Below are positions 1 through 5,775 of a stretch of 5,841 nucleotides of DNA, in pieces (positions within the stretch are counted from its first letter, which is position 1; each line of letters opens with the position of its first letter). The notes below the pieces were generated by a model. That model searched no databases and was not told where the DNA came from. It saw only the letters and a list, made by a program, of their open reading frames with translations. This DNA comes from CBDULX01 sp965368175. Lineage in GTDB: Bacteria; Pseudomonadota; Gammaproteobacteria; SZUA-229. Made by a program: the position numbers and the translations under genes. The stretch lies in contig CBDULX010000192.1 of assembly GCA_965368175.1 (NCBI GenBank), positions 1 to 5,841 of the forward strand, read 5' to 3'.

Positions 1-329
1 CCACCTTCATCATTGCTACCTGGCAGGCTGCCACCACCACCTGGTAGATCTGTATTAGTTATTGAACCTGTATCAGTATAGTCAGCAGCAGTAGAAATAA
101 AATGACCTGCCACAGTCATCTGGGTGCCGGACAACCGTGTCATACCCGCTGGATTAAAATAGACGGTAGAGGCATCTTCTGCGATAGCCGAACCACCGGC
201 AAAGGCATTACCCATGCCACTGGCGCTATTTTCGATTAAGGCAAATCCCGCTGCCTGTGCCTGGACGCTCAGGCCTGATGCTAAAGCCAGTGCAATCGCC
301 GCTGACAACCCCTTTGATGATATTCTCAT
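1..329 (-). CDS. FadL/OmpP1/TodX-family outer-membrane transport protein, N-terminal part (3' end outside window)
   Basis: This is the amino-terminal 109 codons of an outer-membrane beta-barrel that would carry long-chain fatty acids or other hydrophobic molecules across the outer membrane; the gene continues past the left edge. Residues 1-26 are a clear Sec signal peptide: a basic start (MRISSK), a hydrophobic Ala/Leu core and an AQA-A cleavage site. The mature protein begins AGFALIENSASGMGNAF and reaches an NPAGM motif at 59-63. The NPA triplet sits at mature position 33, as in E. coli FadL, and belongs to the N-terminal hatch plugging the barrel. A Gly-rich stretch follows near residue 96. 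The ATG at 329 is supported by an AGGAAG Shine-Dalgarno sequence (337-342) seven bases upstream. It lies downstream of, and in the same direction as, the acyl-CoA synthetase and thioesterase genes, which suggests fatty-acid uptake. Family assignment is firm; substrate is inferred, since aromatic or alkane transporters share this N-terminus. Confidence 0.9.
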   Translation of the reverse strand, partial: MRISSKGLSAAIALALASGLSVQAQAAGFALIENSASGMGNAFAGGSAIAEDASTVYFNPAGMTRLSGTQMTVAGHFISTAADYTDTGSITNTDLPGGGGSLPGSNDEG

Positions 330-371
330 TAGTGCGCTTCCTGTTTGTTGTTGTAATATAAACTTTTTTTA

Positions 372-399
372 ATCATACCCCTGACACAGAAATTATCAA
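372..399 (-). promoter_or_regulatory. Candidate sigma70 promoter of the FadL-family gene
   Basis: Read on the minus strand, TTGATA (394-399) and TATGAT (372-377) each match the sigma70 consensus at five of six positions and are separated by 16 bases. Transcription would start near 365, leaving a leader of about 35 bases before the ATG at 329. The -35 box overlaps a CAATC/GATTG inverted repeat (397-410), a plausible regulator site. The assignment rests on consensus matching alone. Confidence 0.5.
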
Positions 400-475
400 T
401 CCACAGATTGTTTAAAGCGACGTTCGGAACATATAAAGCCTGTTTCAAGCGAGAAGGCGACAATCACTAACAATC
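397..475. promoter_or_regulatory. Cluster of four CAATC/GATTG half-sites upstream of the FadL-family gene (candidate operator)
   Basis: Four copies of the pentamer CAATC or its complement occur here: 397-401 and 406-410 as an inverted pair with a 4 bp spacer, and 461-465 and 471-475 as direct copies exactly 10 bp apart. The longer version ACAGATTGTT (403-412) is repeated perfectly in inverted orientation as AACAATCTGT (469-478). The first pair overlaps the candidate -35 box. The layout suggests cooperative binding by a dimeric regulator. It does not resemble a FadR or PsrA site as I know them, so no regulator is named. Confidence 0.3.
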
Positions 476-492
476 TGTATTTTTGATGACTA

Positions 493-888
493 TTATTCCT
501 GCGGCAGGGCTCTGGGGCAACGATTTTCGTCTATCGCCACATACACCAGATTGGCTTCAGTAACCATACGGGTATCGATCATTCCGTCCTGGATTTGCTG
601 GGCGTACACTTCAACATGGACCTTGATGGAAGTACGGCCGGTTTCGGTAATACGGGCATAGCAGGCAACCAGGTCACCGACAAACACCGGTTGTTTGAAC
701 TCGAATGAGTCTACGGCTCGGGTAACAATGGCTCCTCTGGCGCGAATCTGGGCCGGAATACTGCCGGCAATATCCACCTGAGACATAATCCAGCCACCGA
801 ATATACTGCCACCCTGGTTAGCATCGGACGGCAGGGCCAGCAGGCGCAATACGGGTACTCGTCCCTCAGGCAGACCAGTTTCGATCAT
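493..888 (-). CDS. yciA: YciA-like acyl-CoA thioesterase (hotdog fold)
   Basis: This 131 aa protein should hydrolyse acyl-CoA thioesters to free acid and CoA in the cytoplasm. It is one hotdog domain of normal YciA length (E. coli YciA is about 132 aa). The family signature is clear: LRLLALPSDANQGGSIFGGW followed by IMSQVD, with the Asn at 24 and the catalytic-position Asp at 39 on the central helix, then VGDLVACYARI, a TSIKVHVEV strand and the C-terminal RALPQE that matches the RALPVE end of E. coli YciA. The ATG at 888 overlaps the TGA of the upstream acyl-CoA synthetase as ATGA (885-888), so the two are probably translationally coupled; only a weak AGGG precedes it. Substrate range cannot be read from sequence, as YciA enzymes accept many chain lengths. 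No convincing terminator follows the stop, so the message may read on toward the FadL-family gene. Confidence 0.92.
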   Translation of the reverse strand: MIETGLPEGRVPVLRLLALPSDANQGGSIFGGWIMSQVDIAGSIPAQIRARGAIVTRAVDSFEFKQPVFVGDLVACYARITETGRTSIKVHVEVYAQQIQDGMIDTRMVTEANLVYVAIDENRCPRALPQE

Positions 889-2726
889 AAGCTATGACCC
901 TGATACATTGCCTCTACCTCATTGATGTAACGCTTCATCACCTTGCCACGTTTGACTTTTAAGGTCGGGGTGAGCAAACCGTTGTCTACTGTCCACTCTT
1001 CCTTAATCAGAGTGATTTTACGAATTTTGGCATAACCGGGAAAATGCTTGATGTGCTCATTGACCTTTGCAAGCACTACTTTTTCAACATGACTGCTTTT
1101 CAGTGCGTCCGGGTTATCGGGATGCAGGCTGAGGGTTTCGGCAAGATCCGACCAGGCATCGGCATTCAGCACCAGCAAGGCCGTCAGAAATGGGCGCCCT
1201 TCACCAATGACCATCACCTGGTCGAACAGGTGGTCCAGGGATATTGCCATTTCCATATCATTGGGCGGCACTTTTTCACCATTGGCCAGCACGATGATGT
1301 CTTTCAGGCGACCGGTAATGTAAATATGGCTGGTTTTTTCATCGATGCGGGCCTTGTCACCGGTCTTCAGCCAGCCATCTTCGGTGAATGTTTCTCTGGT
1401 AGCCTGGTCTTTTTTCCAGTAACCCATCATGACCAGGTCGCCACGGACCAGCAGTTCATCATTTTCGCCTATTTGCACTTCAACACCGGGGAGTACGGTG
1501 CCAATACTGGCGGGAATATTATCTTCCACCCGATTGACTGAAACAATGGGGCTGGTTTCTGTTAGCCCATAGCCCTGTACCAGTGGCAGACCCAGACCTA
1601 TGAACAATTTAGCGACATCTTCAGACAATGCCGCCCCGCCACAAATGGCCAGACTCATCCGACCACCCAGTTTCTCCAGCACTTTAGCCGCCACCAGTTT
1701 TTTCAACGTCGGCCATAACAGTACCTGTGGATTCCAGCCAGCCTGTTTCTGTTCATACTGAAAATTTGCCCAACCGGATGATACAGCCTGCTTAAATAAG
1801 GTACGAGCGACCGGTGATTTCACGGCCAGGCTATCCATAATCTTGCCATACACCCGTTCATATATTCGGGGCACGGATACCAGTACGGTCGGTTTCACTG
1901 AAATTAAATCTTCGCCCAGTTGAGGAATGGATCGGGCATAGGCCACTTCTGCGCCCAGAGCCATTGCCATGTAATAACCGGCGGTTCGCTCCAGCATGTG
2001 TGACAGAGGCAGGAAAGACAGGAACACCTCATCTTCCTGCCATATATGACACTGGGTACCCGCAAACACATTGCTAAGAATATTTTTATGGGACAGCATC
2101 ACCCCTTTTGGTCGGCCTGTGGTTCCCGAGGTATAAACGATGCTGGCCAGTTCATCGGTGGCGGCTTCTTTGCTCTGTAGCTCACCTTTCAAACCAAAAA
2201 CCCAGTCTGACAGGGATTCCAGTCGATGATCATCGGGCTCATCGTCTTCAGATATGCGGGTGACACTAATAATTCGTTTAAGCCCACCCAGGTCTACATC
2301 ACTGGCCAGAAGCCGCTTCCACTGGGGCTTGTCCTGTACGAACAATAGCTTCACATCGGCATGATTAATGATATAGGCTACGTTATCGGGACGGTCTTCC
2401 ACATATAGAGGTACGGTTACCAGCCCCATACCCATGGCTGCCTGATCGAACACCACCCACTCCCGACTATTGCGCAGCATAAGCGCTACTCGATCACCCG
2501 CCTGCAAACCATCTTTGACAAAACCGGCCTGCCAGCGAGCGATTTCAATAGCCATCTCGGCCCAGCTGGAGGTGGTCCATTCCTGGCTGGCAATGTCATA
2601 CTGACGATAAGCCGCCTTGTCCGGGGTGCGGGAAAGCCTTTCCCTGAATAAGCCGGGCAGAGTGTCTGCCTGTTCTAATGTAATAATAAAATCTTGCAAC
2701 GGTGAATCCATCTTACTTGTTTTCAT
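885..2726 (-). CDS. Long-chain fatty acid--CoA ligase (AMP-forming, COG1022/FadD15-like)
   Basis: This 613 aa adenylate-forming enzyme activates fatty acids with ATP and CoA to acyl-CoA. Motifs in order: the phosphate-binding loop YTSGTTGRPKG (198-208), the LPLSHMLER segment (239-247), the YGLTET adenine/acyl motif (386-391), GWLKTGD with the ribose-binding Asp (451-457), the hinge region YITGRLKDIIVLANGEK (469-485), and LLTPTLKVKR (584-593) carrying the C-terminal lysine region. The NGEKVPP and LTPTLK signatures place it with the FAA1/FadD15-like group rather than classical E. coli FadD. Length is normal and no key motif is missing. The first ATG (2726) lacks a good Shine-Dalgarno sequence; the ATG at codon 6 (2711) is an alternative, giving a start at MDSPLQ. 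It overlaps the downstream thioesterase gene by 4 bp and lies next to an inverted-repeat element. Chain-length preference is not deducible. Confidence 0.95.
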   Translation of the reverse strand: MKTSKMDSPLQDFIITLEQADTLPGLFRERLSRTPDKAAYRQYDIASQEWTTSSWAEMAIEIARWQAGFVKDGLQAGDRVALMLRNSREWVVFDQAAMGMGLVTVPLYVEDRPDNVAYIINHADVKLLFVQDKPQWKRLLASDVDLGGLKRIISVTRISEDDEPDDHRLESLSDWVFGLKGELQSKEAATDELASIVYTSGTTGRPKGVMLSHKNILSNVFAGTQCHIWQEDEVFLSFLPLSHMLERTAGYYMAMALGAEVAYARSIPQLGEDLISVKPTVLVSVPRIYERVYGKIMDSLAVKSPVARTLFKQAVSSGWANFQYEQKQAGWNPQVLLWPTLKKLVAAKVLEKLGGRMSLAICGGAALSEDVAKLFIGLGLPLVQGYGLTETSPIVSVNRVEDNIPASIGTVLPGVEVQIGENDELLVRGDLVMMGYWKKDQATRETFTEDGWLKTGDKARIDEKTSHIYITGRLKDIIVLANGEKVPPNDMEMAISLDHLFDQVMVIGEGRPFLTALLVLNADAWSDLAETLSLHPDNPDALKSSHVEKVVLAKVNEHIKHFPGYAKIRKITLIKEEWTVDNGLLTPTLKVKRGKVMKRYINEVEAMYQGHSL

Positions 2727-2730
2727 TATT

Positions 2731-2759
2731 AGTATAGTTGTTTGGGAGCCTCTGATTAA
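2731..2759 (-). promoter_or_regulatory. Weak candidate promoter of the acyl-CoA ligase gene, beside the repeat element
   Basis: On the minus strand TATACT (2731-2736) matches the -10 consensus at five of six positions; the -35 position 17 bases upstream, TTAATC (2754-2759), matches only three of six. Transcription would begin almost at the annotated ATG (2726), which would favour the internal ATG at 2711. The -35 overlaps the outer arm of the inverted-repeat element, so the element may have supplied part of the promoter. Weak evidence. Confidence 0.2.
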
Positions 2760-2869
2760 CTTGTCATTTCGACCAGAGGGAGAAATCTTTCTCTAAATAG
2801 CTGCGTAGATATCATGCATTTAAGATCCCTCCCTATAGTCGGGATGACAAAAAAGATACCTGATCAGAG
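2750..2869. repeat. MITE-like inverted-repeat element between the redoxin and acyl-CoA ligase genes
   Basis: A 90 bp core (2761-2850) has 29 bp terminal inverted repeats: 2761-2789 starts TTGTCATTTCGACC, and the complement of 2822-2850 starts TTGTCATCCCGACT. They agree at 23 of 29 positions. A 32-base centre separates them. Outside the core, CTCTGAT (2750-2756) and ATCAGAG (2863-2869) form a second inverted pair, and the purine-rich GGGAGC on the left roughly mirrors the C-run on the right, so the symmetry nearly fills the intergenic gap, right up to the redoxin stop codon. It encodes no protein. It resembles dispersed palindromic repeats or non-autonomous transposon remnants; copy number cannot be seen from one window. 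No clear target duplication was found. As RNA it would fold into a long hairpin that could stabilise or attenuate the minus-strand transcript. Confidence 0.7.
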
Positions 2870-2874
2870 CCCCC

Positions 2875-3399
2875 CTAGCTATCCAGCCACCAGAGTCTGA
2901 GCCTCAGGCCCCATTCCGTGGTGTAGCCTGATTCCACAAAACGAACCATTCCGTCCTTATCCACTATAAAACTGGCCGGCACTCCGCGTACCCCATACTC
3001 CTGCGCCCAGAAACCCTGAGTATCGACCAGCACGGGCATATCCAGTGACTTCTGCCCCATGTACTCGACCACATCGGCTTCACTTTCTGACCAGGAAGCG
3101 ATGGTGATTACCGGCCGATCATCTGCAATGGCATCTATACTGCCATTTGAAATCTTGCATACAGGACACCAGGTCGCCCAGAAATACACCAGCACGGATT
3201 GTCCACGGTAATCTTCCAGATTAATCATTTCACCCGTAATCAGCTTTCCGGCTAACAACGGCGCCTGACCCATGACGGCATCGCGCAACTGCCAGGCTCT
3301 GACACCTAAAAATACAGTCAAAATCAACAGGATCTGCAACAACCAGTTCAGCCAGCGGTGTTTTTTGAAAAAGTCTTTGATTACTTGCAATTGGGGCAT
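2875..3399 (-). CDS. Membrane-anchored thioredoxin-fold protein disulfide oxidoreductase (ScsD/TlpA-like)
   Basis: This 174 aa protein has a short basic cytoplasmic end, one transmembrane segment at about residues 18-34 (LNWLLQILLILTVFLGV), and a thioredoxin domain expected to face the periplasm. The active site is FWATWCPVCK with Cys78 and Cys81, and the conserved cis-Pro loop is GVRGVPAS with Pro141. The C-terminal end SGYTTEWGLRLRLWW resembles the TGWTSYWGMKVRLWW end of enterobacterial ScsD as I remember it, so ScsD is the best match; TlpA/ResA/DsbE is the broader family. It probably exchanges disulfides with periplasmic partners, possibly in copper or oxidative stress defence. Start is two bases after the cmoB stop, with no clear Shine-Dalgarno sequence, so translation may depend on coupling. 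None of the other scs genes is in view. Partner and redox direction are unknown. Confidence 0.85.
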   Translation of the reverse strand: MPQLQVIKDFFKKHRWLNWLLQILLILTVFLGVRAWQLRDAVMGQAPLLAGKLITGEMINLEDYRGQSVLVYFWATWCPVCKISNGSIDAIADDRPVITIASWSESEADVVEYMGQKSLDMPVLVDTQGFWAQEYGVRGVPASFIVDKDGMVRFVESGYTTEWGLRLRLWWLDS

Positions 3400-3401
3400 G
3401 G

Positions 3402-4376
3402 TCAGTCAACTATGGCAGAAAATGCCGCTCGTACAGGGGCAGGGTAACCCTCAATGGTTAATGAGGGATTTTGAGGGTCCAGGAAATGTTTCAGAGATTC
3501 AAAAATCATCCAGTCCGTCGCTCGTTGCTCTTCCGTGCTCGTGGTGCTGATATCCATCACTCGAATCTGTTTAAACCCACAGCGGGCCAGCCATAATTGC
3601 ATGGCATCTGCACTGGGTAAAAACCAGACATTACGCATCTTGCCATAACGCCCCTGAGGAACCAATACCTGCTGCTCATTTCCTTCTATGATCAGGGTTT
3701 CCAGCACCAGCTCTCCACCCGGCTTAAGACAACTCTTCAACTGCAAAAGGTGGTCAATGGGTGAACGGCGATGATAGAGCACGCCCATGGAAAACACCGT
3801 ATCGAAGGCATGCAGGTTTTCCGGTACCGATTCGATACCCAGAGGCAGCACATACACTGGCAAATCCCCCAGAAAATGTCGAATGGCCCGATACTGCATC
3901 ACAAACAGGGCTGAAGGGTCGACGCCCATCACCAGTTCGGCGCCCTCGCCCAGCATACGCCAGCCGTGGTAGCCATTACCACAACCCACATCGAGAATTT
4001 TACGACCCTTGAGTGACTGAATCTGGCTGCTTATACGGTCCCATTTCCAGTCCGATCGCCATTCAGTATCTATATCCACGCCATGGACATGATAAGGACC
4101 TTTGCGCCAGGGCATGAGCTGTTTCAGTCGCTGTGTTAACTGATCTCGCTGATCATCGGACAGGGGAGTGCTCTGTGTGACGGTGATGGCTGAAGCATTC
4201 AACTCCAGCTGCTGAGGAGAGTAATAAGGCAGGCTGTCAATCACCTGCTGCCAGCGATCAAGATTACCATGACGCTCGATACTCAGGCCTTTTTCAATTT
4301 GCTCGGGCAATAGCTTCAGCCAGGGCTCCAGTTCAGTGTCGCGCATGGCCTCGAACAGCCCCTGATATAAATTCAT
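3402..4376 (-). CDS. cmoB: tRNA U34 carboxymethyltransferase CmoB
   Basis: CmoB transfers the carboxymethyl group of carboxy-S-adenosylmethionine to 5-hydroxyuridine at position 34 of several tRNAs, giving cmo5U, which widens wobble decoding of family-box codons. The 324 aa length matches E. coli (323). The Rossmann methyltransferase core has DVGCGNGYHG (129-138), GVDPS (151-155) and FSMGVLYHRRSP (195-206). The ligand-binding residues known from E. coli are all present with an offset of one: Lys92, Trp106, Lys111, Gly131, Asp153, Met197, Tyr201 and Arg316. The N-terminal domain (1-110) is the CmoB-specific extension. The ATG at 4376 overlaps the cmoA TGA as ATGA, so the two are probably coupled; no strong ribosome site is seen. 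It is followed two bases later by the redoxin gene. The identification is essentially certain. Confidence 0.98.
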   Translation of the reverse strand: MNLYQGLFEAMRDTELEPWLKLLPEQIEKGLSIERHGNLDRWQQVIDSLPYYSPQQLELNASAITVTQSTPLSDDQRDQLTQRLKQLMPWRKGPYHVHGVDIDTEWRSDWKWDRISSQIQSLKGRKILDVGCGNGYHGWRMLGEGAELVMGVDPSALFVMQYRAIRHFLGDLPVYVLPLGIESVPENLHAFDTVFSMGVLYHRRSPIDHLLQLKSCLKPGGELVLETLIIEGNEQQVLVPQGRYGKMRNVWFLPSADAMQLWLARCGFKQIRVMDISTTSTEEQRATDWMIFESLKHFLDPQNPSLTIEGYPAPVRAAFSAIVD

Positions 4377-5107
4377 TTGATTGCCAGCATGGACACAAAA
4401 TTAAAACACTGAAACCACTGCATACTCTGACTAAAGCCCGCCTGTTTAAATCGTTGATGATGCACTTCAACCGGTTCCGGTATCAGCACATTTTCCAGTG
4501 CTGTGCGCTTCTGGCTGATTTCCAGATCGCTATAACCATTGGCTTTCTTGAACGCATGGTGGAGTTCCGTCATCCAGCGCTGCTGGTCTTCATCAAAACT
4601 GACTTTCTCTGATACCAGCAAAACACCTCCCGGTTTCAGTCCCTGATAAATTCGATCAAGCAGTGTCTGACGAGCCTCTGGCGCAATGAACTGAAGAGTG
4701 AAATTCATCACCACCAGCGAGGCCTGCTGTATATCCACATCCCGTATATCGGCACAGAGCAGTTCCACCGGCATACTGGACGTGTCCTGATCGATATACT
4801 GCTGGCATTGTTCAATCATCGCCGGAGAATTATCCACCGCCAGAATCTCCACCTGCTCTGCCTCAATGGCATGGCGCAAAGCGAGAGTCACAGCACCCAG
4901 CGAGCAACCCAGATCGTAACAGCGGCTGTTATCCTGCACATACTGCCGGGCCAGCACCGGCATCATCGACAGCAGGGTACTGTAACCCGGCACCGAACGG
5001 CCGATCATATCGCGGAACACATTCACTACCGACTGATCAAACACAAAACCGGTAATGGCCTCGAATGGCTGTGCGTATAAAGAATCCTGGCCTTTATTGT
5101 CGCTCAT
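4373..5107 (-). CDS. cmoA: Carboxy-S-adenosyl-L-methionine synthase CmoA
   Basis: CmoA converts SAM and prephenate to carboxy-SAM, the donor used by CmoB. From the ATG at 5107 it is 244 aa (E. coli 247). Conserved features are RSVPGY with Tyr42, the SAM loop DLGCSLGA (65-72), VDNSPAMIE (91-99), ADIRD (119-123), MNFTLQF with Asn135, HHAFKKANGYSDLEISQKR ending at Arg201, and WFQCFNF (231-237). All match the E. coli enzyme. I chose the ATG at 5107 because AAAGG lies five bases upstream (5113-5117), the start MSDNKGQDSLYAQPF aligns with E. coli MSHRDTLFSAP, and a candidate -10 box at 5140-5145 would leave little or no leader for earlier starts. The frame stays open to an ATG at 5128 and a TTG at 5131, which would add seven or eight residues. 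First gene of the cmoA-cmoB-redoxin group. Confidence 0.97.
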   Translation of the reverse strand: MSDNKGQDSLYAQPFEAITGFVFDQSVVNVFRDMIGRSVPGYSTLLSMMPVLARQYVQDNSRCYDLGCSLGAVTLALRHAIEAEQVEILAVDNSPAMIEQCQQYIDQDTSSMPVELLCADIRDVDIQQASLVVMNFTLQFIAPEARQTLLDRIYQGLKPGGVLLVSEKVSFDEDQQRWMTELHHAFKKANGYSDLEISQKRTALENVLIPEPVEVHHQRFKQAGFSQSMQWFQCFNFVSMLAIK

Positions 5108-5139
5108 GGAAGCCTTTACCCAATACATCAATTCTGTAT

Positions 5140-5169
5140 ATTCTACACGGAATCGGGTATAAATAACCC
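5140..5169. promoter_or_regulatory. Candidate divergent promoter elements between cmoA and the oxygenase gene
   Basis: The 105 bp between the cmoA ATG (5107) and the plus-strand ATG (5213) must drive both genes. On the minus strand TAGAAT (5140-5145) is a five-of-six -10 match with a start point near 5133, but it has no recognisable -35. On the plus strand TATAAA (5158-5163) is a five-of-six -10 match; its -35 (TGTATA, 5135-5140) is weak. The plus -10 lies in the small inverted repeat GGGTATAAATAACCC (5155-5169), which could bind a regulator. A C-run occurs at 5171-5176. Consensus matching only. Confidence 0.3.
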
Positions 5170-5212
5170 ACCCCCCTTTTGTTCAACACAAACCATTCCT
5201 GCAGCACAAGCC

Positions 5213-5731
5213 ATGAATTTGCATAAATTTCCCGATCTATATTCATACCAGATTGAACAGGCAGAACAGCTTAACGACAAACTCTACAAAGGCTTCCTCA
5301 GCCATATGAACGATAAAGATATCAGGCAGAGCCACCACTTCGGCGGTCGTTATGAAAATATTTACATCAACTCGGAAAAAATCCCAGAACTGGACACCAT
5401 CCTTCATCAGGCCATCCAGTGCGCCAGCGAAATACTCGACATACCCACATCCAGACTAAAAGCCGGCCTCTGGTTCAACGCCATGGGCAAAGGACAGGTC
5501 ACCACGGCACACCGCCACGACGATGATGATGAGTTACTATCCGCCGTTTATTATGTACGCATTCCGGAAAACTCCGGCCAGTTGATATTAAGCGAACAAA
5601 ACCTGCGCACCGAAGTGACACCTAAAGCAGGCCTGTTTATGTTTTTTCCACCGGATATGATGCATGAAGTGACGGTGAATAACAGTGAGGAGATGAGATT
5701 ATCGTTGGGGATTAATATTGGGCCGGGTTGA
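5213..5731 (+). CDS. Putative 2OG-Fe(II) oxygenase (TIGR02466/2OG-FeII_Oxy_5-like)
   Basis: This 172 aa protein appears to be a small cytoplasmic iron(II)/2-oxoglutarate-dependent oxygenase of double-stranded beta-helix fold. There is no signal peptide or membrane segment. The segment WFNAMGKGQ, then TTAHRHDDDDELLSAVYYVR, matches the N...G...H.H...LSGVYYV pattern I associate with this family. The likely metal ligands are His102 and Asp104 (HxD) with distal His151 in FFPPDMMHEV; Arg162, eleven residues further on in EEMRLSLGINI, is placed to bind 2-oxoglutarate. The run of four Asp after the first His pair makes the exact acidic ligand uncertain. The protein is a little shorter than family members of about 200 aa, mainly at the N-terminus. 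The ATG at 5213 has no good Shine-Dalgarno sequence; the next Met is residue 32, too late for the conserved fold. It diverges from cmoA. The substrate is unknown. Confidence 0.8.
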   Translation: MNLHKFPDLYSYQIEQAEQLNDKLYKGFLSHMNDKDIRQSHHFGGRYENIYINSEKIPELDTILHQAIQCASEILDIPTSRLKAGLWFNAMGKGQVTTAHRHDDDDELLSAVYYVRIPENSGQLILSEQNLRTEVTPKAGLFMFFPPDMMHEVTVNNSEEMRLSLGINIGPG

Positions 5732-5755
5732 TTATTTTTTCATATTCTCTATCAA
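5728..5755 (+). promoter_or_regulatory. Weak candidate promoter upstream of the right-edge reading frame
   Basis: TTGATT (5728-5733, overlapping the oxygenase stop codon) and TATCAA (5750-5755) lie 16 bases apart and match the sigma70 consensus at four positions each. The start point would be near 5762, about 14 bases before the ATG at 5776. The region is AT-rich, so chance matches are likely. Confidence 0.2.
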
Positions 5756-5775
5756 AAATACTTCAATTTAGAGAT

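Noticed and set aside
438..458. Possible terminator hairpin (GCCT...AGGC) after the thioesterase gene
   Set aside because: Only four solid base pairs before mismatches and wobble pairs, and no T-run follows on the minus strand.
1044..1541. Plus-strand open frame of 165 codons inside the acyl-CoA ligase gene
   Set aside because: It is wholly antisense to a gene with all family motifs intact, and its translation shows no recognisable motif; it is a by-product of codon use on the other strand.
2847..2870. Rho-independent terminator just after the redoxin (CTGATCAG followed by a T-run on the minus strand)
   Set aside because: The palindrome has no room for a loop, so it cannot form a hairpin by itself; the symmetry belongs to the larger inverted-repeat element.
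3272..4012. Plus-strand open frames opposite the redoxin and cmoB genes
   Set aside because: They are antisense to well-identified genes, short and compositionally odd (many Pro, Arg and Ser), with no domain-like pattern.
4808..5080. Plus-strand open frame of 90 codons opposite cmoA
   Set aside because: His/Arg/Gln-rich translation antisense to a clear cmoA; no ribosome site or family pattern.
5155..5169. GGGTATAAATAACCC as a defined transcription-factor operator
   Set aside because: Only 4 bp arms around an AT core, matching no known site; recorded only as part of the divergent promoter region.
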